From: Candidatus Bathyarchaeota archaeon
Lineage (GTDB): Archaea > Thermoproteota > Bathyarchaeia > Bathyarchaeales > DTEX01
Reading direction: 5' to 3'
NCBI GenBank assembly: GCA_018397065.1
Contig: JAGTRI010000011.1
Coordinates: 1-43,055, forward strand
DNA length: 43,055 nt
Position 1 is the first letter of the stretch; each line of letters begins with the position of its first letter. Position numbers and translations under genes: made by a program. Positions 34,025 through 43,055 of this stretch are shown piece after piece. Under the pieces are notes generated by a model that was not told the DNA's origin, searched no databases, and saw only the letters and a list, made by a program, of their open reading frames with translations.

Positions 34025-34144
34025 ATTATCAGTTGATGTTCCTTCGGTTCGTCTTTCAGCTTTTTTAATTAAATAATTATTTTTCTAATTACAAGCACTT
34101 TAAATTCTGGTTTCACAATTCAAGCTGTTTGAGGGAGAAATTTA

Positions 34145-34246
34145 GTGGTCGAAACGCTTATGAGCAAGCCCGTTGTCCAAATACAAGGTCAACAAATAAG
34201 CAGATGTGATTTTCATGAGCCTAATTGGAAAGGCGATCCGTCTTGA
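34145..34246 (+). CDS. Possible short upstream ORF before ADH synthase
   Basis: A GTG at 34145 has GAGGGAG seven bases before it and opens 33 codons ([14 protein letters not shown]...), ending inside the next gene in another frame. It could be a leader peptide coupling translation to the aldolase start, or simply chance. No family recognised. Confidence 0.2.
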   Translation: MVETLMSKPVVQIQGQQISRCDFHEPNWKGDPS

Positions 34247-35012
34247 AAGGATCATGAACCGCGACACCAAGAGAACAATTATTGTTCCAATGGATCACGG
34301 CGTGACAATGGGCCCAGTTCAAGGCTTACAAAACATGGCTGACATGGTGAACAAGGTTGCTGAGGGCGGCGCAAACGCTGTTCTTGGGCACATAGGGTTG
34401 CCACTTTACGGTCACCGAAGATACGGGAAAGACATCGGGTTAATCCTGCATCTCATGGGAAGCTCCATCCTAAGCCCAGATCCGAACAACAAGGTGCTTG
34501 TAATGACTGTGGAGGAGGCTATGGTCATCGGAGCTGACGCGGTTAGCCTTCACATCAATATTGGCGCTGATAATGACGCTGAGATGCTTAGAATCCTTGG
34601 AGAGGTTTCAAGGCAGTGTCTAAGGTGGGGAATGCCTTTGGTTGCGATGATGTATCCTCGAGGAAGGAAGGTTAAGTCAGAACACGACGTGGAAGCTGTA
34701 AAGCTAGCAGCAAGAATAGGCGCTGAGCTCGGAGCAGACATAGTTAAGACGAATTATACTGGAGACATAGACAGTTTCAGCGAGGTCGTAAAGGGCTGCC
34801 CAAGCCCCGTGGTGATTGCAGGAGGCCCAAAAACTGAGACCCAAGAAGACGTCCTTCAAATGGCGTGGGAAGCAATTCAAGCTGGCTCCGCTGGAGTCTC
34901 AATAGGCAGAAACGTTTTTCAAGCTCCAAACCCAACAAAAATGGTTCGAGCATTATACAGAATTGTCCACGAAAACTGGACCGTAAACGAGGCAAAAAAA
35001 GAATTAAAGTAA
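34215..35012 (+). CDS. aroA': 2-amino-3,7-dideoxy-D-threo-hept-6-ulosonate synthase (class I aldolase, ADH synthase)
   Basis: Catalyses the first step of the archaeal route to dehydroquinate for aromatic amino acids, by a Schiff-base aldol condensation. [17 protein letters not shown] near residues 22-38 is characteristic of this group of DhnA-type aldolases. The Schiff-base Lys lies in [11 protein letters not shown] near 176-186, and [11 protein letters not shown] follows. The ATG at 34215 has GTGAT six bases upstream. The partner 3-dehydroquinate synthase II is not in the window. A role as class I fructose-bisphosphate aldolase is the alternative. Confidence 0.85.
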   Translation: MSLIGKAIRLERIMNRDTKRTIIVPMDHGVTMGPVQGLQNMADMVNKVAEGGANAVLGHIGLPLYGHRRYGKDIGLILHLMGSSILSPDPNNKVLVMTVEEAMVIGADAVSLHINIGADNDAEMLRILGEVSRQCLRWGMPLVAMMYPRGRKVKSEHDVEAVKLAARIGAELGADIVKTNYTGDIDSFSEVVKGCPSPVVIAGGPKTETQEDVLQMAWEAIQAGSAGVSIGRNVFQAPNPTKMVRALYRIVHENWTVNEAKKELK

Positions 35013-35025
35013 GAAATGGGTTTCT

Positions 35026-35475
35026 TTAACCTTCCCTTGAGTAGTACTGGGGCATCCATAAATATCTCAGAATATTCCGCCTCTCGTCGTCCAAGTACTT
35101 TTCAAGATTGCGAGAAACATCCGCAGCTGTTAAGACACCATAAATAGTGTTCTCCCTAACCACGGCTAGCCTTCTGATCTTATGTTCCTTCATGACCTTA
35201 GCTGCTTCTTGAAGGTCTGCATCCGGGTCTATCGTAACCAGAGGCGTCGACATGACCTCGAAGACCCTTACTTTCTTCGGATCCAGTCCCTCCCCTGCGA
35301 CCTTCCAAGTAACATCTCGCTCGGTCACTATGCCATAGGGTTTCCCTTGCCTCAGAATTATGGCACATCCTTCGCCCTTCTTTCGCATGTTCAGGGAGGC
35401 TTCAGCGACAGAAACCTCTTCGTCTACAATGACAATGTTTTTTCTCATAGCCTCAGATACCCTCAAGTGCTCCAC
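35026..35475 (-). CDS. Protein with two CBS domains
   Basis: A single CBS pair (about residues 8-65 and 72-130) with KKGEGCAIILRQGKPYGIVTERDV and KIRRLAVVRENTIYGVLTAADV. Such pairs bind adenosine nucleotides and act as energy sensors. The 149 residues contain no other domain. A TTG at 35466 has a GGTGG site five bases upstream and may be the real start; a GTG at 35475 lies on that site. It is convergent with ADH synthase and divergent from the small membrane protein gene. Confidence 0.87.
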   Translation of the reverse strand: MEHLRVSEAMRKNIVIVDEEVSVAEASLNMRKKGEGCAIILRQGKPYGIVTERDVTWKVAGEGLDPKKVRVFEVMSTPLVTIDPDADLQEAAKVMKEHKIRRLAVVRENTIYGVLTAADVSRNLEKYLDDERRNILRYLWMPQYYSREG

Positions 35476-35612
35476 CTTATAGTAATCTGAAATTTCCCCA
35501 AAATAGTATTGTTAGTTCCAAAAGTTAAAGGTATCTCTAACCAAGGAAGTAAATTTATGAAAAATCTTTTATTCTCAACACATGTTATGAAGTGTCAAAA
35601 GAGGTGTATGGA

Positions 35613-35942
35613 ATGATAGGCGCAGTGATCTTTATTGTTGTGTTCTTAGCTGTTCTCGGCGTTTCTCTCGGAATGCCCTGGTTACCTCCTGGCTATATGA
35701 TCTTTGACGTTCTTAACATTCCTGCAGTAGATTATCCTGTTCTCGGAATTCCAGCGTGGCTGCTAATCATCGGAATAGTTAATGGCGTAGTCTATGGCTT
35801 CATAATCTGGCTGATATACAGCGTGATTGCTGCAGCAACTGGAAAAGGCAAGAAGAACCAACAGATTTCGCAAACAGTGAACGTTCAAGTTGGCGGAGGA
35901 CAAGTGCCACCTGGAACATACGAGCCTAGACCACAACAGTAA
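35613..35942 (+). CDS. Small two-span membrane protein, unknown function
   Basis: Two hydrophobic spans (about residues 2-22 and 45-75) are separated by a Pro-rich loop (MPWLPPGYMIFDVLNIPAV). A C-terminal cytoplasmic-type tail has KGKKNQQ and a Pro/Gly/Gln-rich end. The ATG at 35613 is preferred because GAGGTG lies six bases before it; a GTG at 35592 would give seven more residues. No family recognised. Confidence 0.7.
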   Translation: MIGAVIFIVVFLAVLGVSLGMPWLPPGYMIFDVLNIPAVDYPVLGIPAWLLIIGIVNGVVYGFIIWLIYSVIAAATGKGKKNQQISQTVNVQVGGGQVPPGTYEPRPQQ

Positions 35943-35999
35943 ATAAATATTATGTAAGGTTCATAGAAAAGCCAAAAAAAGGAAAAAACAAAAAGCAAA

Positions 36000-37064
36000 C
36001 TAGATGATAACATTTTTTCTCAAAATTTCAAGCATCTGCCTGTCTAAGCGGTCTCCATTAGGCAGGGTTTCACTGTGAAATTCCTCACGTCCAGTGTTTA
36101 TTATGCCGAATGGTCCTCGGAAATTCCAAAGTGCCCATCCGACCTTGTTCTCTTTTAGAATGCTGAGGACATCTTTGAACCAGTTTAGCTGCGTTTGCCT
36201 TGGAATTTTATATGCGAATGTTCCTACTTCGCCCACGTGGATAAGTGACCCTGTTTCTTTTCTGAATTCGAACCATGGTTTCATCCAGTTTTCCAGCCAT
36301 TTTTTGTCTACGTAGACTCCTTTCCATCTTTGAAATTCGCGTCTCTTAGGTGAGTCAGGTGGCAGCTTCTGTATATACTTGTCGAGGTTCGGTGCTTCAC
36401 ATGGGTACATGGGCTGTTCATCGTAGGTTCCCCAAACGCCTGCCCAGCTAGCCATTATGTGCGTGATCCACGGAGGCTCGTAAATGTGGAAGCTCTGCCC
36501 AAACAAGGGTTTGTCGACGTTGGGAACTGGTTCGTAGTGGCCGTCTGAAGATATTAAGCCATCAGCTATTACAAGCCTATTTTTGTCTTCGTTCCAAATA
36601 GCCTCAAGCATTCTTTCAACGAATTTTTTGTAAACCGTCATCGTTGTCCCATACGGCTCATTAACGAGATTAAAGCTGACCAGCTTGTTCGGCAATCCTT
36701 TATACCGTTTTGCAAATAGTCTCCAGTGAAACTCGCACGCGGCTTGAGCTTCTTCGTCCTTCCAGAGGTTGAAGGGTTCCTTGACGCTTTGGTTCACGGT
36801 GAATCCAGGTGCTCTGTGAAAACACATGTTAAGATGGATGCCGTATTTTCTTGCGAGAGCCACCGCGTCGTCAATTTCGGCCAGAACCTTCTCGTTGATT
36901 TTGTAAGGGTCTTCGTCTAAAATCCAGCAGTGGTAGTCCATTGGCAGACGGAAAAAGTTGAAGCCCCACTTAGCAGCACGTTTAAAGTCGACTTCTAAAA
37001 ACGGGTCGTTCCTATAGAATTTTTCAAGAAGGTTAAAACCATACCAAATTGGCAAAGACTCCAA
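36000..37064 (-). CDS. Glycoside hydrolase family 5 (endo-beta-glycanase type)
   Basis: TIM-barrel hydrolase of beta-1,4 or beta-1,3/1,6 glucans or mannans. The acid/base Glu136 is in FNLVNEPYG and the nucleophile Glu279 in IHVGEVGTF, the paired GH5 signatures; FFRLPMDY near residue 37 is also typical. The 354 residues include only the catalytic domain, with no carbohydrate-binding module. There is no signal peptide after the TTG start (GGTGA six bases upstream), so it is probably cytoplasmic. It lies 182 bases downstream of the broken clan-D-like gene, in the same direction. Confidence 0.9.
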   Translation of the reverse strand: MESLPIWYGFNLLEKFYRNDPFLEVDFKRAAKWGFNFFRLPMDYHCWILDEDPYKINEKVLAEIDDAVALARKYGIHLNMCFHRAPGFTVNQSVKEPFNLWKDEEAQAACEFHWRLFAKRYKGLPNKLVSFNLVNEPYGTTMTVYKKFVERMLEAIWNEDKNRLVIADGLISSDGHYEPVPNVDKPLFGQSFHIYEPPWITHIMASWAGVWGTYDEQPMYPCEAPNLDKYIQKLPPDSPKRREFQRWKGVYVDKKWLENWMKPWFEFRKETGSLIHVGEVGTFAYKIPRQTQLNWFKDVLSILKENKVGWALWNFRGPFGIINTGREEFHSETLPNGDRLDRQMLEILRKNVII

Positions 37065-37246
37065 ACAGTCTCACCAACCGTTCTTTACGTTAGAATGTCT
37101 ATAAAATATTTTAGACAAAAACTCTTGACGTAAAAAGGGAAATGAAGGGGTTAGGTGCCCAAAAAATTTTTAACGAAACCACATTTTCTATTCTTCGAAA
37201 AGTTTAACTTTTTTTAGGCAAAAATGCCTTAAGGTTCGGACGAGCA

Positions 37247-39373
37247 TTATCTTATTTCCGCTATAGCTGTTCCCTTTTCTGGAAGACTAAAACGCAGAGT
37301 GACTTTTGATCCATTCTGGCTGAACGTGGCGCCTTTGACCTCAAAGAAATAGGCCTTAAGCCGAAAGGCAAAATTGAGGTCAAAGGATATTTCGCGTGTT
37401 TCGGGTTTTTCAGATAGGTTGAAGACGTTGATTATGGCTTTTTCTTCATCTGCAAGGGTGTGAGCGTGAACGGTTTCGTCAAGTCCATAGAACGTACCCT
37501 GGGTGTAGAACCGCTTCAGCCTCTTGTAAGTCTTCATGGCTTGCTTGTGGGCTTCCCAAACTTTAGGGTCCCGTTTTCCTCCAACGCCAAGATGGCGACA
37601 TGTAGAGGCGTACCACCAGAATGCGAGGACCTGCTCGTTGTCGTTACGAAGGTCAATGTGAATGTAAAGAGGATAACCGTATGCGAGGTTGTAATAATAG
37701 AGACTTATGGACTTGCCATAGATTAGGTCCCACAGTGGATACCACATGTATTCAAACGCCCGGAGTTCATCAGGGCCCCCTGGCTCGTGCAGATAGTAAG
37801 TTGGCATAGACGGATAAAAGCATGAACCCAAGAACGGGTGAAGCTCAATTAGAACGTTTGGGCACTCTTTATGTATGTCACGTGCAAGTTTTAGTATTGC
37901 TCTGCCATGTTCTTCTCGTGTTAGAGGAACTGAGTGGCCATGCGAGGGGTCGTAGCAAGGGCTTGTGCCTGAAATCTCGCGGCGGCCATATTCGTCGCCG
38001 TCAAACATGAAGAAGACTGCTCCATCTTTTGCTAGTTCGATTAGGCGTTCGGTTTTAGTTTTAAGGTACGCGGGTGAAGCCATGCAGACGTCTACTAAGA
38101 CCATGCCATACCTGTCCTTTCTGTGCGCTTTTTCGGGGTAGGTGGCGTTTCTGCCTGCTTGGTCAGTCCAACCGGCTAAGGGGGTGTGTAGGGCTACGTC
38201 TAATCCGTACTTTGTTTTCATGTATTTTTTGAATTCTTTTGCTGGGAGTAACCGGTCTGCTGCCCATATTGAGGAGCCGAAGTTTGTGTCCCATCCTGGG
38301 TCGAGGTAAAGAGCTTCGCATCCCAGTTCATAAGCTTTCTTGGCTTACTCTTCTAGAGAGGCGAATGTATAAAGGCGTTGTCTGTCCTCAACTGTGTCGT
38401 AGTGGCGGCCAGTGGCTTTTGTTGCCCACCAGAATAGGTGATCATAAAGTTCTTTCCAATGAATTGGAGGGTTAAACCCATTTGGGGTTCCATGGCCCAT
38501 CTCATCCATGAATTTTCGGAACGCGTAATAGCACTCTTTCCAGCCTCCTTCGACGAAGACATATCTTGTTACTCCGAATCGTAGTTCTTTTCCAGCCTCA
38601 AGTTTTAAGGCGGCTTCAGGATCCTCGTGCCACACGCCTGCTCCTCCGAATTGGATGATGGACTTGCTGTCGTTTTCGTTGGGTTCAATAACTGAGAACT
38701 CCATTCCCTCAAGGTTGTGTTTGGCAATTAAGAGAGAGTGGGTTCCATTGGTCCATGCCCAGCCTTCTGAGCCTAATTTTTCGCAGAGAACTTTTTCGGC
38801 TTGGCTGAAGTACGGTCTGTACCATCCTTTTTTGTTGATTAGGTCTTTAAAAGTGTACTCGATGTATTCGCCGTTTCGTCCGAACCAGCATTCTCTTCGG
38901 TAAGGAACAGCGACGACTTTGCTGTCACTTAAATTTTTAAGTAATTGGCCTTTGTTGTCTCCAACGGTTTTTGTGAACCCAAAGGAGATGCTGGACGTGT
39001 CAATTGTCTCTTTTCCTATGTTTCTGACTGTTATTCTTTCTTCTATGTAAGGTTCAGTGTTAGGCGCAAAAAAAGAATGTTCTATTTCTAGGTCTCTGAT
39101 TTTACCAATGACGGTAATGTCTAGGCCATTTTCTGATCCGTTTGTTAAATGCCGTTTGATGGAATGCTTAATGTATTGGGGAATCTTGCCTTTGCGTTCC
39201 CAGACGAGATATCTGTATTGGTATTTTGAATCAGCATAGACTATTCCGCTTTTTTTGCATTGAAGGTTAGTTGGGTTGATGCCTCCTTCAAGAACGATGT
39301 TTAATGATAAGTAACTGTTTTCTATTATTAACCTGTCTTTTGTTTGTTTGCATTCGGCTTTTTCTGTACTCAA
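37247..39373 (-). pseudogene. GH36/clan-D-like glycosidase gene interrupted by one in-frame TAA
   Basis: Codons run in one frame from the ATG at 39373 to 37247 (709 codons) except for a TAA at 38345-38347. The first part (342 residues, ending ASLEE) has a beta-sandwich-like N-terminal domain and enters a TIM barrel. After the TAA the frame continues with KKAYELGCEALYLDPGWD and VFFMFDGDEYGR, plausible barrel strands with an acidic nucleophile, and a C-terminal beta domain (VTLRFSLPEKGTAIAEI). Overall this resembles alpha-galactosidase-type enzymes, but the family call is tentative. No other lesion is seen. It may be a recent nonsense mutation, an error, or readthrough. A separate ATG at 38221 could restart only the second half. 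Confidence 0.72.
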
Positions 39374-39603
39374 GGTTAAACAACTCTTTACGCCAGTGTG
39401 TATATAACGGTGATATAAATAAGTTTACTTATAAAGCGGCAATTCTCCAAAAAACGGTTGTAAATCCAGATGAACCGGAGGTAACAAGAAAGAATCCTTA
39501 AGAAACGCGCCTAAAAATTGTCTTTTGGGAATATGTTGTTATAACTTATAAAATCTTTAATACCTTTTTTATATGACTTAAACAATAGTAACGAAGGTTT
39601 ACT

Positions 39604-41037
39604 ATGAAGATTTCTTTTATCAACCCGGCGCCTAATGAGACTCGCCTTGAAGGAGAGAACATGAATGTCGCAGCGTGCCCTCCCCTCGGAATTTTGTATT
39701 TGGCTTCAACCTTGGGAGCCAACGGGTTCGAGGTTTCAGTTTTGGATCATGCAGCTGAGGGGATGTCAATAAAGGAGGTTGCCGACTGGGTTGTCAAGGA
39801 GGATCCCGATGTTCTCGGCTTATCCGTTCTAGTCACCTCAAGTTTGATCGCACCTAAAATTGCAGAGGAGGTTAAGAAGATAAAGCCGGACATGCCGATT
39901 GTCTTTGGAAACCATCATGCGACTTTTAATGCTGAGAGGATTCTCAGAAAGTATCCGTTCGTGGACATAGTTGTTAGAGGTGAGGGCGAACATACATGTC
40001 TTGAACTTTTAAATTGTTTGAAAGAGGGAAGGAGCATTAAGGATGTTCTTGGGATCTCTTTTAGGCATGATGGCGGTGTGGTTTCGAACCCAGATAGACC
40101 GTTGATTAAGGACATTGACGCGTTGCCTTTTCCGCAGAGAGACTTGATAGACGCGGAATACCATAATACAACTGTCGGAATCGACGTTGCGCCTAAGAAG
40201 TTCACCAGTTTTCTCTCTTCTCGAGGATGCGTCTTTAACTGTCGCTTCTGCGGTTGCACCAGCATTGCCAAGAACCGTTGGCGGGCAAGGTCGATTGAGA
40301 ACATAATGGATGAGCTTCACCTTCTGGCAAGCGAAGGATACGAGCAGATATTCTTCGTCGACGACAACTTCACCCTTAATCATAAAAGAGTGGTTGATCT
40401 TTGCAGAAGGATGAGAGAAGAAAAGTTGGACATAGAATGGTTTTGTGAGGGAAGGGTAGACCAGGCGTCTTATGACACGTTTCGGGAGATGGTGAAAGCT
40501 GGATGCCGAATAATGTACTTTGGGATTGAAAGCGGAGCCCAAAAGGTCCTCGACTACTATGATAAGAGGATAACGCCTGAACAGTCAAAAGAGGCTGTTG
40601 AAAAGGCTAGGAAGGCGGGATTCGACGTTATCGCCGGCTCCTTCATTTTAGGCGCCCCAAACGAAACAAAGGCCGACATACAAGAGACGCTTGGCTTCAT
40701 AAAGAGGCTGAACCTAGACGTTCCGCAAATTAATATTCTAAGTGTGGTTCCTGGCAACGCCATATGGGACGAACTAAAAGAGAAGCAAATGTTTGATGAG
40801 GACAAATACTGGGAACGGGGATTCTGGATCTCAGACGTATGCCCAAACGTGGTTACCGCCGACGAGGTTAGAATGATGGTTCGAGACTTTTACCGCTCTT
40901 ACATTTGGTCCACAAAATACATTGCGAAACAAGTATGGCTGACAATGAAAAGCCAGTACCGACTAAACGTCTTATATAACAGCTTGAAAACAGTCAACAA
41001 AACCATAAACAACATCTCAAACTACATAACTCTATAA
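39604..41037 (+). CDS. Radical SAM protein with B12-binding N-terminal domain
   Basis: Residues about 1-150 form a cobalamin-binding-like domain (FINPAPNETR, PPLGILYLAS, VVRGEGEHTCLELL); residues about 195-400 form the radical SAM barrel with CVFNCRFCGCTS (CxxxCxxC). The arrangement is that of BchE/P-methylase-type enzymes, which methylate or cyclise unreactive carbons in lipids, cofactors or peptides. The 477 residues are normal. The classic DxHxxG is not clear. It has its own promoter region in 39374-39603. The substrate is unknown. Confidence 0.9.
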   Translation: MKISFINPAPNETRLEGENMNVAACPPLGILYLASTLGANGFEVSVLDHAAEGMSIKEVADWVVKEDPDVLGLSVLVTSSLIAPKIAEEVKKIKPDMPIVFGNHHATFNAERILRKYPFVDIVVRGEGEHTCLELLNCLKEGRSIKDVLGISFRHDGGVVSNPDRPLIKDIDALPFPQRDLIDAEYHNTTVGIDVAPKKFTSFLSSRGCVFNCRFCGCTSIAKNRWRARSIENIMDELHLLASEGYEQIFFVDDNFTLNHKRVVDLCRRMREEKLDIEWFCEGRVDQASYDTFREMVKAGCRIMYFGIESGAQKVLDYYDKRITPEQSKEAVEKARKAGFDVIAGSFILGAPNETKADIQETLGFIKRLNLDVPQINILSVVPGNAIWDELKEKQMFDEDKYWERGFWISDVCPNVVTADEVRMMVRDFYRSYIWSTKYIAKQVWLTMKSQYRLNVLYNSLKTVNKTINNISNYITL

Positions 41038-41120
41038 AACAATGGAAAAGGCTAAAATTTGCCAATTAATGAGCTTTTAAGTGTCAATTATTTGTTTAAT
41101 GTGTGTTCTGCATTTAGTTC

Positions 41121-41555
41121 TTAGAGGGCAAGAAGTAGAACTCCTATGAAGATTAGGGTTCCAGCTATCGCAGTCTTGAGCGTTATTTGTTCACCGAGAA
41201 GCAACACGGATAACACAAGCACGAATAGTAGGCTTGCTCTGTCTACTGGTGCAACCTTTGAGGCGTCAGCCATTTTTAGGGCAGCAAAGTACAGCAGCCA
41301 CGATATGGCTCCAGCCACGCCAGAAAGAACTATGAAAATCATGTCCTTGCTGGTTAGCTGTGTCAATTGTGGACCCTTGCCCATGGCAACTACGAAGCCA
41401 ACTAAGAAAACGGTCATAACAATGGCTCTAAGGGCAGTAGCAACGTTAGAATCAACTCCTTGTAGCCCAACCTTTGCAAAAATTGCAACAAGCGCTGCAA
41501 AAAACGCGTCTAAAACAGCCAAAATAAACCAATCCAAATTAACCACCACATGCAA
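41121..41555 (-). CDS. EamA/DMT-family membrane transporter, single-unit
   Basis: Five hydrophobic spans in 144 residues, ending LIFIGVLLLAL, correspond to one EamA repeat; full-size members have two. Motif-like segments include AIFAKVGLQGVDSNVATALRA near 25-45 and WLLYFAALKMADASKVAPVDR near 85-105, the usual signature of this short subgroup. Such half-size proteins dimerise in the membrane. The substrate is unknown. The N-terminus may begin a few codons later (TTG/GTG choices) since a GGTGG lies just inside the ATG reading. Confidence 0.85.
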   Translation of the reverse strand: MHVVVNLDWFILAVLDAFFAALVAIFAKVGLQGVDSNVATALRAIVMTVFLVGFVVAMGKGPQLTQLTSKDMIFIVLSGVAGAISWLLYFAALKMADASKVAPVDRASLLFVLVLSVLLLGEQITLKTAIAGTLIFIGVLLLAL

Positions 41556-41878
41556 ATTACTATAACAGCATATTATTCTTTTCTAAATTTGCGGAGAAAA
41601 GGGAAAATTGCGAAACTTCATTGTAGCGCACATAAATCATAAAAAGAGAAAATGCTTACACATAAAATTTGGAAAACAATATTCTGTTCAACCAATTTAT
41701 ACCGAAAAAAGCTTGAAGAATTCAACAATCTTTGGAGTATGAACAAGAACTATTTTGTTTATCCATCTGAGTGACTGATCGTCTCATGCAAGAAACAGGT
41801 AAAGTTTGGGTTCAAGGATCCCAAAAAAATTAATACAAAAAATCGTTAACGCACCTCTCTAAAGCCATTTTGTTGCGT
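41556..41878. other. Intergenic region without a recognised gene
   Basis: About 320 bases of AT-rich sequence between the EamA-type gene and the skewed stretch. No ORF of note, tRNA or strong repeat is visible. It may hold the promoter of the transporter gene. Confidence 0.5.
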
Positions 41879-42178
41879 TTAAAGTTTTCCTCCTGATATA
41901 AAGCACCAAAACCCTACAAAAATCAGCACCAAAACATAAACAACCAAAACCCAAACCAAAAAACCTGCAACATAACCATAAAATTCCACGGAGCCTAAAA
42001 AAGGAAAAATAATACGCAACCACAGAAAAACAAACATCAACATCCTAAGCAAAAGACAAAAAGGACAAAAAAGCTGACTTGACTCTATATGTACCACCTC
42101 CCACAACAACAAGCACATACAACAACCAACAAAAACAAACAATAAGAAAACATAAAAAACACGAACAACACCACACAT
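41879..42178 (-). CDS. Doubtful three-span membrane protein with a CPFC motif
   Basis: A 99-codon frame encodes three hydrophobic spans and a CPFC followed by LLLR. CxxC plus Arg recalls DsbB/BdbC thiol oxidoreductases (CxxCxxxR), but only one Cys pair and three spans are present. The coding strand is extremely T/G-rich, and hydrophobic frames arise by chance in such DNA. It begins only about 35 bases after the 23S rRNA 3' end on the same strand, and no ribosome-binding site is evident. Treat as unproven. Confidence 0.25.
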   Translation of the reverse strand: MCGVVRVFYVFLLFVFVGCCMCLLLWEVVHIESSQLFCPFCLLLRMLMFVFLWLRIIFPFLGSVEFYGYVAGFLVWVLVVYVLVLIFVGFWCFISGGKL

Positions 42179-42212
42179 AGGCCATAAAAATCGTCCAGAC
42201 GCCAGAACTTTT

Positions 42213-43055
<843 letters not shown>

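Noticed and set aside
38345-38347. Recoding of the stop as pyrrolysine or selenocysteine
   Set aside because: The codon is TAA; pyrrolysine uses TAG and selenocysteine uses TGA, so neither applies.

Overview
The window is archaeal. It encodes archaeal-type AlaRS (N-terminal zinc cluster), Spt5, Sec61-gamma-type SecE, P1 and P0 stalk proteins, L1, L11, L3, L4, L23, L2 and S19, a GEK1-type D-aminoacyl-tRNA deacylase, a PAC2 protein and the archaeal aromatic-pathway aldolase ADH synthase. TATA boxes sit about 25 bases before inferred transcript starts, GAGGTG/GGTGA ribosome-binding sites are common, and TTG/GTG starts are frequent. The mixture of plant-polymer type glycoside hydrolases, cobalamin-type radical SAM enzymes and short tight operons suggests a Thermoproteota (TACK) lineage, most likely a Bathyarchaeia member from a metagenome. 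The phylum is inference; no marker-gene search was possible.

Layout. 1-6.65 kb: translation block, with alaS (cut by the left edge) and P1 on minus, secE-spt5-L11-L1-P0 on plus, then dtdA and two stand-alone RAM-domain genes on minus. 6.7-8.6 kb: an AT-rich island with a methyltransferase and HNH endonuclease pair (probable type II restriction-modification) and a divergent, frameshifted zinc-ribbon gene. 8.6-10.3 kb: a three-gene operon (RraA-like, VOC, PPC/DUF296). 10.3-11.0 kb: mostly non-coding, with a direct repeat. 11.0-15.5 kb: protein phosphatase, methyltransferase, sugar epimerase, pyrE, and a fused HAD phosphatase/CTP-dependent polyprenol-kinase-like protein. 15.6-19.0 kb: a compact operon encoding a short SMC-like ATPase, a kleisin-like protein and a tandem winged-helix KITE-like protein. 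19-26 kb: LarA-like gene, argS, and the L3-L4-L23-L2-S19 operon. 26-32 kb: two divergent PadR regulators, a radical SAM protein, PAC2, a GH3 glycosidase and a PH-domain membrane protein. 32-39.4 kb: ParB-like domain protein, Gfo/Idh/MocA oxidoreductase, ADH synthase, CBS protein, small membrane protein, a GH5 enzyme and a GH36/clan-D-like glycosidase broken by one in-frame TAA. 39.6-43 kb: a B12-binding radical SAM protein, an EamA-type transporter, a composition-skewed stretch with a doubtful membrane ORF, and the 3' part of 23S rRNA on minus.

The most interesting system is the 15.6-19.0 kb operon. It has the SMC-kleisin-KITE logic of Smc-ScpAB, MukBEF and Smc5/6, but the ATPase is only about 680 residues, shows no obvious globular hinge, and has Q-loop and Walker B sequences closest in look to eukaryotic Smc5/6. 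It may be an archaeal Smc5/6-like or coalescin-related complex with its dedicated partners encoded alongside. Secondary points are the HAD/polyprenol-kinase fusion, two genes broken by a single lesion each (possible pseudogenes, assembly errors or recoding), and a P0 protein without the usual acidic tail.
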